A stretch of 64,000 bases of DNA from Alphaproteobacteria bacterium. Its GTDB lineage: Bacteria; Pseudomonadota; Alphaproteobacteria; Bin65. Position 1 is the stretch's first letter; every line of letters begins with the position of its first letter. The stretch is from contig JAJEGH010000046.1 in the NCBI GenBank assembly GCA_022819985.1, positions 45,993 through 109,992 on the forward strand, written 5' to 3'. The notes below the pieces were generated by a model, which was not told the DNA's origin, did not search any database, and saw only the letters and a program-made list of their open reading frames with translations. Below, one piece after another: positions 35,950 to 44,046 of this stretch. A program made the translations under genes and the position numbers.

Positions 35950-37585
35950 CGCCGCCTTCCGGCACCGCCCAGTCGATGTTCTGGGTCGGGTCCTTGATGT
36001 CACAGGTTTTGCAATGCACGCAATTCTGGGCGTTGATCTGGAGCCGGGGACTGGCGCCGTCGTCGTCGCGCAGGATCTCGTAGACGCCGGCCGGGCAATA
36101 GCGCTGCTCCGGCGCGTCGTAGAGCGCCAGATTGTGATCGATGGCCACGGCGCCGTCTTTCAGCACCAGATGAACCGGCTGGTTCTCCTCGTGGTTGGTC
36201 GCCGAGAAGGAGACATTGGTCAGCCGGTCGAACGACAGCACGCCGTCGGGTTTCGGATAGTCGATCGGCCGGTGCTTTTCGTTCGGCTCGGTCGCCTCGT
36301 GATCCGGCTTGGTCGCCCGCAGGGTCCAGGGCGCCCGGCCGCGGAACAGCTGCTGGTCGATGCCGAACAGCAGGGTGCCGGCGACCAGGCCCTTCTTCAT
36401 CAGCGGCTTGAAGTTGCGCGCCCGGTGCAGCTCGTCTTTCACCCAGCTTTTCCCGAACGCCGCCGGATAGGCCTCCAGCTCGTCCTGCGCCCGCCCGCCC
36501 GCCACGGCCTCGAAGGCAGCCTCGGCCGCCATCATGCCGGTCTTCATCGCCGTATGGCTGCCCTTGATGCGCGGCGCGTTGAGGAAGCCGGCATTGTCGC
36601 CGATCAGGCAGCCGCCGGGGAAGGTCAGCTTCGGCAGGGACTGGAGCCCGCCGGCGTAGATGGCGCGCGCGCCGTAGGCAATGCGCGTGCCGCCTTCGAG
36701 GAAGGCGCGCACCTTCGGATGGTGCTTGTAGCGCTGGAATTCCTCGTAGGGACTGAGATAGGGATTCCTGTAGTCCAGCCCGACGACGAAGCCGACCGAG
36801 ACCAGGTTCTCGTCGAAATGGTAGAGGAAGGAGCCGCCATAGGTCTCCTTGTCGAGGGGCCAGCCGGCGCTGTGCATGACGAGGCCCGGCTCGTGGTGCG
36901 CCGGATCGATCTCCCACAATTCCTTGATGCCGATGCCGTAGGACGGCGGATCGGCCGCGTCGCGCAGCCCGAAGCGGGCGTCGAGCTGCTTGCCGAGCGA
37001 GCCGCGGCAGCCTTCCGCGAAGAAAGTGTATTTCGCCAGCAGTTCCATGCCGGGCGTGTAGTTCGCCGTCTTTTCGCCGTCGGCGCCGATGCCCATGTCG
37101 CCGGTCGCGACGCCGCGGACCCGGCCCTCTTCGTCGTAGAGCACTTCGGCGGCGGCGAAGCCGGGGTAGATTTCGACGCCCAGCGCCTCGGCCTGTTCGG
37201 CGAGCCAGCGGCACAGGTTGCCCAGGCTGATAATGTAGTTGCCGTGATTGCCGAAGCAGGCGGGCAGGAACAGGTTCGGCACCTTGAACCCGCCCTTTTC
37301 GGTCAGGAAGAAGAAGCGGTCTTCGCTCACCGGGGTATCGAGCGGCGCGCCGCGGTCCTGCCAGTCGGGCAGCAGTTCGTTGAGCGCGCGCGGGTCGAGC
37401 ACTGCGCCGGACAGGATATGCGCGCCGACCTCCGAGCCCTTTTCGAGAACGCAGACTTCGATATCGCTGCCCGTTTCCACGGCAAGCTGTTTCAGGCGAA
37501 TCGCGGCGGCCAGACCGGACGGACCGGCGCCGACGATCACCACGTCGTATTCCATCGCTTCGCGGGCCGACTGCTCTTCCGTCAT
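35924..37585 (-). CDS. Electron transfer flavoprotein-ubiquinone oxidoreductase
   Basis: The 553-residue membrane-associated flavo-iron-sulfur protein passes electrons from ETF to ubiquinone. It has the FAD motif VVIVGAGPSGLAAAIRL (about 15-31), the GAHILSGAVLDP region, the quinone/FAD core and the C-terminal 4Fe-4S ligands in NCVHCKTCDIKDP with an upstream Cys in RYCPAG. It links fatty acid and amino acid dehydrogenases to the bc1 complex encoded at 8-11 kb. I start at 37585, the ATG before the MEYDVVIVG core. It heads the run ETF-QO, TPR, ispE. Confidence 0.95.
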   Translation of the reverse strand: MTEEQSAREAMEYDVVIVGAGPSGLAAAIRLKQLAVETGSDIEVCVLEKGSEVGAHILSGAVLDPRALNELLPDWQDRGAPLDTPVSEDRFFFLTEKGGFKVPNLFLPACFGNHGNYIISLGNLCRWLAEQAEALGVEIYPGFAAAEVLYDEEGRVRGVATGDMGIGADGEKTANYTPGMELLAKYTFFAEGCRGSLGKQLDARFGLRDAADPPSYGIGIKELWEIDPAHHEPGLVMHSAGWPLDKETYGGSFLYHFDENLVSVGFVVGLDYRNPYLSPYEEFQRYKHHPKVRAFLEGGTRIAYGARAIYAGGLQSLPKLTFPGGCLIGDNAGFLNAPRIKGSHTAMKTGMMAAEAAFEAVAGGRAQDELEAYPAAFGKSWVKDELHRARNFKPLMKKGLVAGTLLFGIDQQLFRGRAPWTLRATKPDHEATEPNEKHRPIDYPKPDGVLSFDRLTNVSFSATNHEENQPVHLVLKDGAVAIDHNLALYDAPEQRYCPAGVYEILRDDDGASPRLQINAQNCVHCKTCDIKDPTQNIDWAVPEGGGGPNYPNM

Positions 37586-37749
37586 CCTGTCCGATCCCGT
37601 CCTGTGCCGGCGTTCCGGCGACTCCCGCGACGGCGCCCTAAGGGCTTGTAACGCCAGCGGCTTTCCCCGAAAGTCGCGAGAGCGCGCGCAAGCGCAGGCG
37701 CTTTGGGCGCGCAACACAAGACACTTAGCGCAGAGGGCCGTTTCGCGCC

Positions 37750-38622
37750 ATGCCCGATCGCAAGAACCCGCAGTCCGCAAGAGCGGCGGAAGCGCTCCGG
37801 CACGCGCTCGCCTGGCAGGTCGAGGCCGGCGCCGACGAGGCGATCGGCGAACGGCCGGTCGACCGGCGGGACCGCGCTCCGGAACCGGCCTCGGAACCGA
37901 TCCGGGATAGGCCGGCGCAGCGGGGCGCCGATCCACCGGCCCGCCCCGCGCCGCCCCCCGCCCCGGCTGCCGCCCCTGTGCGTCTGGAATCGACCGGCGA
38001 AACCGTGGCGTCCGCCCGGGAGAGCGCCCGGAGCGCCGGGACGCTGGAAGAGTTACGCGCCGCCGTCGCCGCATTCGACGGTTGCGCGCTGAAGAAGACC
38101 GCGATGAACACCGTGTTCGCCGACGGCGCGCCTGGCGGTCGGCTCATGCTGATCGGCGAGGCGCCGGGCGCGGAGGAGGACCGCCAGGGCAAGCCCTTCG
38201 TCGGCGCCAGCGGCCAACTGCTCGACAAGATGCTCGCCGCCATCGGCATCAGCCGCGAGAACGACGCCTACATCACCAACATCGTATTCTGGCGCCCGCC
38301 GGGAAACCGCGAGCCCTCGGCCGCCGAAACCGCGGTCTGCCGCCCCTTCCTGGAGCGCCATATCGAGCTGAAAAAACCGGAAATCCTGGTGTTTCTCGGC
38401 GGGCCCTCGGCCAAGACGCTGCTCGACCGCAAGGAGGGCATCACCCGGCTGCGCGGGCGCTGGTTCGACTTCCGCACGCCGGACATGATCGGGGCCGGCG
38501 CCGAGCCGATTCCGGCCCTGCCGCTGTTCCACCCGGCCTACCTGCTGCGCAGCCCGCTCAACAAGCGGGAGGCGTGGCGGGACCTGCTGGCGATCCGGGC
38601 GCGGCTCGACGGGTCGGGCTAG
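37750..38622 (+). CDS. Uracil-DNA glycosylase, family 4-like
   Basis: The 290-residue protein removes uracil from DNA. The core begins near 98 and has [19 protein letters not shown] (motif 1), the [13 protein letters not shown] loop and the C-terminal HPAYLLRSP motif with the conserved His. Residues 1-95 are a low-complexity Ala/Arg/Pro-rich extension. Only two Cys are placed near the usual iron-sulfur ligand sites (FDGCALKK and AVCRPFLE) instead of the four of classical family 4, so a reduced or absent cluster is likely. The gene diverges from ETF-QO. Confidence 0.88.
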   Translation: MPDRKNPQSARAAEALRHALAWQVEAGADEAIGERPVDRRDRAPEPASEPIRDRPAQRGADPPARPAPPPAPAAAPVRLESTGETVASARESARSAGTLEELRAAVAAFDGCALKKTAMNTVFADGAPGGRLMLIGEAPGAEEDRQGKPFVGASGQLLDKMLAAIGISRENDAYITNIVFWRPPGNREPSAAETAVCRPFLERHIELKKPEILVFLGGPSAKTLLDRKEGITRLRGRWFDFRTPDMIGAGAEPIPALPLFHPAYLLRSPLNKREAWRDLLAIRARLDGSG

Positions 38623-38634
38623 CGCCCCGCTCCG

Positions 38635-39459
38635 TCAATCCCCGGCCGTCTCCTCCCGCCAGCCGTCGATGGCGTCGAGCGGGAGGCTGCCGATCTCGGT
38701 AACGACCTGAACGAGCACTTCGGCGGCTTCGTCGAGCAGGCGCGTGCCGGTCTCCGGGTCGGCCAGCGTGGCGTCGCCGACGGCGCCGGCCGGATTGAGG
38801 TCCTGGGCCTGCCAGCCGAAGCCGGCCGTCCGCCCGAATGGGCGCAGATGGGCATAGGCCTGCGCCATGTCCTCGGAGCGCGAGGCGAAGCGCTGCAACT
38901 TGTCCTGCCGCACCGCGCCGGGCCGGATCGCCTGCATGATCGAGGTCTCCGCCGCGCCGCCATGGATGCCGTGGGCCGCCTCGTGGACGCCGAAATGGCT
39001 CTCAGCCTGCCAGTAGCGGTAACCGTTGAGCGGGAAGACCAGCAACTCATGCTTGCGGCGCAGCTTGTGGGCGACGATGTCGAGCACCGCCGGGTTGCCG
39101 CCGTGGCAGTTGAGCAGGGCGAGCTTGCGGAAGCCGGCCGCCGCGACGCCGCCGGCCAGCTCCATCAGCACGGCGATCATGGTCTCCGCCGACAGGCTGA
39201 GCGTGCCGGGGAAATCGCCGTGTTCGATGCTGAGGCCGACCGGCAGGGCCGGCAGCACGAGCAACGGCACCCTGACCGGCAGCCGCGCGACCAGCCGCTC
39301 GACCAGCGCGGCGCAGATGTCGTGGTCGACCGAGACCGGGAGATGCGGTCCGTGCTGCTCGGTCGCCGAAACCGGCAGCAGGACGACCGTCGCCGCCGGA
39401 TCGAAGCCGGCGAACTCCTCCGTCGTATGGTCGGCCCAATAACGGGAGCGGTTGGTCAT
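38635..39459 (-). CDS. Creatininase-family amidohydrolase
   Basis: The 274-residue protein shows the metal-binding pattern of the creatininase fold: LPVSATEQHGPHLPVSVD (about 28-45, metal-binding His/Asp), IEHGDFPGTLSLS (with His/Asp) and NCHGGNP, plus GIHGGAAETS. The family includes creatinine amidohydrolase, FAPy deamidases and mycofactocin proteases. An N-carbamoylsarcosine-amidase-like gene lies 2.3 kb away, which fits creatinine-type breakdown but is not proof. Convergent with the uracil-DNA glycosylase gene. The start at 39459 is supported by the domain start. Confidence 0.88.
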   Translation of the reverse strand: MTNRSRYWADHTTEEFAGFDPAATVVLLPVSATEQHGPHLPVSVDHDICAALVERLVARLPVRVPLLVLPALPVGLSIEHGDFPGTLSLSAETMIAVLMELAGGVAAAGFRKLALLNCHGGNPAVLDIVAHKLRRKHELLVFPLNGYRYWQAESHFGVHEAAHGIHGGAAETSIMQAIRPGAVRQDKLQRFASRSEDMAQAYAHLRPFGRTAGFGWQAQDLNPAGAVGDATLADPETGTRLLDEAAEVLVQVVTEIGSLPLDAIDGWREETAGD

Positions 39460-39582
39460 GTGGGTGCGCGGGGCTGGGGAGTCCGTGGCGAGCGTCCGGC
39501 ACACTCTATGCGCCGGCGGGCCGCCCGGCAAATGCCGGGGTGACGCCGAAACTGTCGCCACCGGGTTGGTGGAGCGGCGCTA

Positions 39583-40083
39583 TCAGGACAGGCGTTTCTT
39601 TTCGCCATGCCGCCAGGCCCGCGGGTCGTAGGCGATAGTGCAGCCCCACATGCCGCGCCTTTCCTTGCGGGCCTGGCGCTCGATTTGCTTGTAGCGGTCG
39701 CTGTAGACGGCGATGGCATAGCCGTTGCGGACCAGCCATTCCCCGATGTCCTTGCCGTCGCAGGTCACGGTGCCGACGGCGCGGCCGTACCGATCGAAGT
39801 CTTCAATCGTGACCCGGACGTATTTTCCGCCGACGGCGCCGATCAACGCGCTCTTGACGCGCTTGCCGTGCCGGAACCAGGTGCCGTTCCGGTGCATCGC
39901 CCGCTGGTCGTATTCCGGCGCGTCGAGGCCGGCGAGCCGGATCTCGTGGCCGGACACCCGCAGCCCGTCGCCGTCGGTGACATAGGCCTTGCCGGAGATC
40001 GTCCGTCCGGGCCCTATCCTCCGCCGGCCCCGGAGGAGCAGAATGACGACGACCGCGACGGCCAGAAGCGCGATAAACTCCAT
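39583..40083 (-). CDS. Thermonuclease (SNase)-like protein with membrane anchor
   Basis: The 166-residue protein begins with a hydrophobic helix (MEFIALLAVAVVVILLL, 1-17), then the SNase fold: TDGDGLRVSGHEIRLAGLDA (about 36-55; the Asp/Arg metal and phosphate sites), FDRYGRAVGTV and WLVRNGYAIAVY. Staphylococcal-type nucleases cut DNA and RNA with Ca2+. The anchor suggests an inner-membrane protein with its nuclease in the periplasm. Catalytic Arg and Glu positions appear kept, but this needs an alignment. Confidence 0.85.
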   Translation of the reverse strand: MEFIALLAVAVVVILLLRGRRRIGPGRTISGKAYVTDGDGLRVSGHEIRLAGLDAPEYDQRAMHRNGTWFRHGKRVKSALIGAVGGKYVRVTIEDFDRYGRAVGTVTCDGKDIGEWLVRNGYAIAVYSDRYKQIERQARKERRGMWGCTIAYDPRAWRHGEKKRLS

Positions 40084-40283
40084 GACGACTGCACCCTAAT
40101 CCGGCTCCCGAATGCTATCCAGAACCAGCCGGAGGCCATCGAGCGCGTCCTGTCGTCATTGTCACGGAACAGCCGGGTATGGCGACCCGGTGGGCAGGAC
40201 CCTTGCCGCGTGGCCGGCAGCTCCCATTTCCAGATCAGCCTGTCGGCTTCGGGCGGCCGGCGCTGCGCAACTCGGAGGACGGC

Positions 40284-40745
40284 ATGGCACAATCCGCGAA
40301 ATCCAGGGCCCGGCCCGTCGGCATCAACCATATCGCGCTCGAGGTCGGCGAAATACAGGAGGCGCTGGACTTCTACGGCGGCTTCCTCGATTTCGAGGTC
40401 TCTTCCCAGAGCGAGAAGGCGGCCTTCATCTATTTCGGCGACCAGTTCATCAATTTTATGACCGGCCGGCGCCAAGGGCCCGATGAGGGTCGCCATTTCG
40501 GCATCGCCGTGGACGACAAGCCGCTCGCGATCGAGCGCCTGAAGGAAATGGGCGTCGAATTGCTCGATACCCGCTTCACCGATTTCCTCGACCCGTGGGG
40601 CAACCGGGTCGAGCTCACCACCTACACCAACATCCAGTACACCAAGGCCGACCATGTCCTGAACGGCATGGGCCTCGGCCATCTGAAGAAGACGCCCAAG
40701 GCGATCGAGGAACTGGCGAAGAAAGGCATGGCACCCGAGGGGTAG
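40284..40745 (+). CDS. VOC-family (glyoxalase-type) protein
   Basis: The 153-residue protein is a single VOC domain: GINHIALEVGEIQEALDFYG (about 13-32, with metal His), FIYFGDQFINFM and GRHFGIAVDDKP, ending DFLDPWGNRVELT with a metal Glu. Length fits glyoxalase- and bleomycin-resistance-like enzymes. Its specific reaction is unknown. I use the ATG at 40284; the frame is open upstream but lacks domain sequence. An EamA transporter gene begins 24 bases downstream in the same direction. Confidence 0.85.
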   Translation: MAQSAKSRARPVGINHIALEVGEIQEALDFYGGFLDFEVSSQSEKAAFIYFGDQFINFMTGRRQGPDEGRHFGIAVDDKPLAIERLKEMGVELLDTRFTDFLDPWGNRVELTTYTNIQYTKADHVLNGMGLGHLKKTPKAIEELAKKGMAPEG

Positions 40746-40769
40746 CCCGCCTGTCCGAATCGTCCGGTC

Positions 40770-41666
40770 ATGACCGGCCCTTTATCGGAGCCCGGCGCCG
40801 CTGCAGCACGTCAGCGGATCGTGCTCGGTGCGGCCCTGGTCGCCGCTGCGGGGCTGATGTTCGCGCTTGCGGGCGTGGCGATCAAGATGGCCGGAGCCAG
40901 CCTCGGCAGCGTCGATATCCTGTTCTGGCGCAATGTGCTGAGCCTGGCGATCCTCCTGCCGTGGATCGTCCGGCGCTGGCCCGGCGCGCTGCAACCGGTG
41001 CATGGCGGGCTGATGGCAATGCGCGGCGTCGCGGTGGTGGCGTCGCTGCTCTGCTACTACTACGCCGTTCAGGTGCTGCCGCTTGCCGAGGCGGTTCTGC
41101 TGAATTTCAGTTCGGCGATCTTCGTCCCGCTGCTCGGCTTCCTGCTGTTCCGTTTCGGCCTCGACCGCAGGGTGCTGATCGCGGTGCTCGTCGGTTTCGC
41201 CGGCGTCGCCCTGATCCTCAAGCCGGGCACGGATCTCTTTCAGCCGGCGGCGCTGATCGGCCTCGCCTCCGGAATGCTCGGCGGGCTGGCTGCGGTCGCC
41301 GTCTGGCGCATGCCGGAAGAGGAAAGTCCCGTCCGCATCGCCGTCTGGTTCGCGCTGATCGGCATCGTCATCACCTCGGGGCCGATGCTGATGGATCCGG
41401 TTCTGCCGCCGGCGGAGGCCTGGCCGCCGCTGATCGCGCTCGGCCTGTTCTCGACCGCTGCCCATATCCTGTTCGCCCGGGGCTGCCTGGTCGCGCCGGC
41501 CGACCGGGTCAGCCCGCTCGACTATACCGCCGTCTTCTTCGCCGCCGCCTTCGGCTGGCTGATCTGGGGCGAGGCCGTGGACTGGCTCCTCGCGGCGGGC
41601 GCCGCCCTGATCGTCGCCGGTGCCGTCATCGCGATCCGCGCCGGGCGGCCGGGAGCGGACGCTTGA
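40770..41666 (+). CDS. EamA/DMT-family transporter
   Basis: The 298-residue membrane protein has ten predicted helices in two EamA halves: the first with GLMFALAGVAIKMAGASLGS and PLLGFLLFRFGLDRR, the second with FSTAAHILFARG and WGEAVDWLLAAGAALIV. DMT exporters move metabolites, amino acids or drugs; no substrate is deduced. It follows the VOC gene closely and is convergent with the N-carbamoylsarcosine-amidase-like gene. Confidence 0.9.
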   Translation: MTGPLSEPGAAAARQRIVLGAALVAAAGLMFALAGVAIKMAGASLGSVDILFWRNVLSLAILLPWIVRRWPGALQPVHGGLMAMRGVAVVASLLCYYYAVQVLPLAEAVLLNFSSAIFVPLLGFLLFRFGLDRRVLIAVLVGFAGVALILKPGTDLFQPAALIGLASGMLGGLAAVAVWRMPEEESPVRIAVWFALIGIVITSGPMLMDPVLPPAEAWPPLIALGLFSTAAHILFARGCLVAPADRVSPLDYTAVFFAAAFGWLIWGEAVDWLLAAGAALIVAGAVIAIRAGRPGADA

Positions 41667-41780
41667 CCCGCCTTCCCGATACGGATGTCATCGTCGCCTG
41701 CGCCGGGCGCGGGCCGGTTTCGGCGCAGGCCATCAGTCGTCGTTGCGAGCATCGGGCCGAGGGGGTGCCGTCCCTCGCGC

Positions 41781-42485
41781 TCAATCGTTCCGGAAATTGA
41801 CCGAGTTCAGATAGGCCACGCAGGCGTCGACCGGCTCGACGTCGCCGAACTTGGCGTCGATGTCGAACAGGTTCCATTCGGTGGCGCCGGGAATGCGGTC
41901 GCCGATGGCCTCGCGCACGGCGATCGGGCGGAAGCCCTCGGCCAGCCCGTCGGTGACCGTGGCGCGCACGCAGGCCGAGGCAGTGACGCCGGTGACCAGG
42001 ATGGTATCGACCCCGGCGGCGCGCAAATAGCCAGCGAGATAGGTGCCGTGAAAGGCGCTCGCCCGCTTCTTGATCATCACCTGCTCGCCGTCGATCGGCG
42101 CGATCCGGCTGTCGATCGCCCAGATGTCCTCGTTCTTCTGGTCGGCGATCTCGATCGGGATCTTGTAGTGCCACAGGCCCATGTCGGTGCGCGGGTCGTC
42201 CGGGTCCGGGTTCTGGTAGCAGACCGTGGTGTAGACCACCGGATGGCCGTTCTCGCGGCAGGCGTCGATCAGCTTGCGGGTCGCCGGGATAATCCGGTCG
42301 TCGATGCCCTCGCAGGTGAAGGGATAGCCCGGCCGGGTCCAGGCGTTGGCAAGGTCGACGTTGATCAGCGCCGGCTTGCGGCCGAAGCCGATGCGGCGCT
42401 GGAAGCCGCGCTCCCGGTACAGCGCCGTCGCGGCGGCGAAGGCGTCTTCCAGCTTCGTTTGCAGATCGGCGATTTCGCGGTCCAT
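41781..42485 (-). CDS. N-carbamoylsarcosine amidase-like cysteine hydrolase (isochorismatase fold)
   Basis: The 234-residue protein has the isochorismatase-superfamily triad: Asp in INVDLANAWTRPG (about 41-53), Lys in VMIKKRASAF and Cys in GVTASACVRAT (about 164-174). N-carbamoylsarcosine amidases (creatinine degradation) and biuret/ureidoacrylate-type amidases share this form. It is separated by two bases from the upstream YrdC-like gene on the same strand, so they are co-transcribed. The creatininase-like gene 2.3 kb away adds weak support for an amide-degradation role. Confidence 0.88.
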   Translation of the reverse strand: MDREIADLQTKLEDAFAAATALYRERGFQRRIGFGRKPALINVDLANAWTRPGYPFTCEGIDDRIIPATRKLIDACRENGHPVVYTTVCYQNPDPDDPRTDMGLWHYKIPIEIADQKNEDIWAIDSRIAPIDGEQVMIKKRASAFHGTYLAGYLRAAGVDTILVTGVTASACVRATVTDGLAEGFRPIAVREAIGDRIPGATEWNLFDIDAKFGDVEPVDACVAYLNSVNFRND

Positions 42486-42487
42486 GG

Positions 42488-43186
42488 TCAGTTTCCTTTC
42501 GCGGCCATGACGGCCTTGAGGTCGATATCGAAGCCGTCGAGCAGGATATCGCAGATTTCATCGTAGGCGGCGCCGACCCGGATGGTCTCCCAGGAGATCA
42601 GGTCGACGATGGAGCTGCCGAGCCCCCTGTCGTTGTGGAACGGCGTCAGGCCGTAATCGACCGAGAGGTCGGCCGCCGCCGTCACCTGCGCCTCGATATC
42701 CTCGTAGACGAACTTGCTGCCGGTGCCGGAGCGGTTGGCCGACGAGCCGATCACGGCGTAGGCGTTCTCGCGCGCCAGCCGGGCGATCCCGTCGTGCAGC
42801 GGGCCGGCATTGAGCAGCATGTCCATCGTGCCGGCGAGGGTCGCGTTCTTCAGCGCGAAGGGCGGCAGGCTGCGGATCACCGGGTGGCTTTCGTCGAACG
42901 GCGCGACGATGGAGAAGGGCAGGTCGTTGTCGTGGATCACGGCACTCACGGCGTCGCGCGCCCGGTCCGGCACCCGGATCGCCTCGGTGAACAGCTGCCA
43001 GTCGCAGAAGTTGCCGCACGGCTTGCTGAACGGCCGCTCCTTGGCGCGGTACATGCGCTGGACGGACTCTTCCTCATGGCCGACAATGGCGTAGCCGACG
43101 CTGACCGGAAAGATCGCGACGCCGCCGTTACAGACGGTCTCGAAAATGCGCTGCGCGTCTTCCGCGATGGGTCGGCCGTCGAACAC
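42488..43186 (-). CDS. YrdC/Sua5-fold protein, paralogue 1
   Basis: The 232-residue protein has the YrdC-type fold: GGVAIFPVSVGYAIVG (about 21-36, in place of the usual PTDTVYGLG), KERPFSKP (about 49-56), GSSANRSGTGSKF (cf. TSANLSG) and SSIVDL with a basic position. Classical Sua5/TsaC uses Thr, bicarbonate and ATP to make threonylcarbamoyl-AMP for tRNA t6A. The first motif is strongly altered, so it may act on another substrate. A GTG start at 43186 follows an AGGGAGG ribosome site. It is divergent from paralogue 2 and shares an operon with the amidase. Confidence 0.82.
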   Translation of the reverse strand: MFDGRPIAEDAQRIFETVCNGGVAIFPVSVGYAIVGHEEESVQRMYRAKERPFSKPCGNFCDWQLFTEAIRVPDRARDAVSAVIHDNDLPFSIVAPFDESHPVIRSLPPFALKNATLAGTMDMLLNAGPLHDGIARLARENAYAVIGSSANRSGTGSKFVYEDIEAQVTAAADLSVDYGLTPFHNDRGLGSSIVDLISWETIRVGAAYDEICDILLDGFDIDLKAVMAAKGN

Positions 43187-43314
43187 CCTGTACCTCCCTG
43201 CTCTTTCCCGATCATCTTTGGGCCCGATCCCTTTTGGGCGGCGCCACAATAGGGCGGCGGCGAAATTGCACAAGGCTTGCAGCGGTGTCCGCACAGGCGA
43301 CGGAGCGAGGAAAC

Positions 43315-44031
43315 ATGGCGAGACCGGATATCGCCGGCGATGCGCGGCGCGCTTTCGATGTCATCAAAGGCGGCGGCATCGGCATCCTGCCGATGGATGT
43401 CGGCTATTCGATCGTCGGCGGCAGCGCGGAATCCCTGAAACGGATTTTCGAGGCCAAGCGGCGCGCGCCGTCCAAGCTCAACGCCATGGTGGCCGACAAC
43501 GCCATCCACCGCGAGGTCCATGTCGTCGACCGGCGCGGCGCCGAAATCGTCGCCTGCATCACGGAGGACTACGACCTGCCGCTCGGCGCCATCGCGCCGG
43601 CCCGCATGGACCATCCGCTGCTCGCTGCATTGCCGGGCGAGGCGGTCGCCGCCAGCCAGAAGGACGGCACCGTCGTCATGCTGCTCAACGCCGGCCCGTT
43701 CCACCGGGAAATCTGCCGCCTGAGCCGGGCGGAGGGCCATCCCCTGTTCGGCTCGTCGGCCAACCTGTCGCTTACCGGCACCAAGTTCCGGGTCGAGGAT
43801 ATCGAGCCGGAAATTTCCGGCATTGCCGACATCGTGATCGATCACGGCCTGCGCAAATATCATCCCTACGGGGCGTCCTCGACCCTGCTCAACGTGATGA
43901 CGCTGGAGGTCGTGCGGGTCGGTTCCTGCTACGAGCTGATCGCCGATATCCTCGAGCGGCATTTCGGCATCGCCCTGCCGCCGGCCCCGCAGGCCTCTCC
44001 GGTTCCGCAGCCGATAAAGGGAGTCGAATGA
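43315..44031 (+). CDS. YrdC/Sua5-fold protein, paralogue 2
   Basis: The 238-residue protein again shows the YrdC-like fold: GGGIGILPMDVGYSIVG (about 19-35), AKRRAPSKLN, GSSANLSLTG (cf. TSANLSG) and SSTLLNVMTLEVVRVGS. It is related to paralogue 1 on the other strand (both have GYxIVG and LLNAGP) but diverged. Neither keeps the canonical Sua5 start motif, so TsaC function is uncertain for both. A GAGCGAGGAAAC ribosome site precedes the ATG. It lies 15 bases before an MmgE/PrpD gene and probably begins that catabolic operon. Confidence 0.82.
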   Translation: MARPDIAGDARRAFDVIKGGGIGILPMDVGYSIVGGSAESLKRIFEAKRRAPSKLNAMVADNAIHREVHVVDRRGAEIVACITEDYDLPLGAIAPARMDHPLLAALPGEAVAASQKDGTVVMLLNAGPFHREICRLSRAEGHPLFGSSANLSLTGTKFRVEDIEPEISGIADIVIDHGLRKYHPYGASSTLLNVMTLEVVRVGSCYELIADILERHFGIALPPAPQASPVPQPIKGVE

Positions 44032-44046
44032 TCGGGTCTGCATGCT

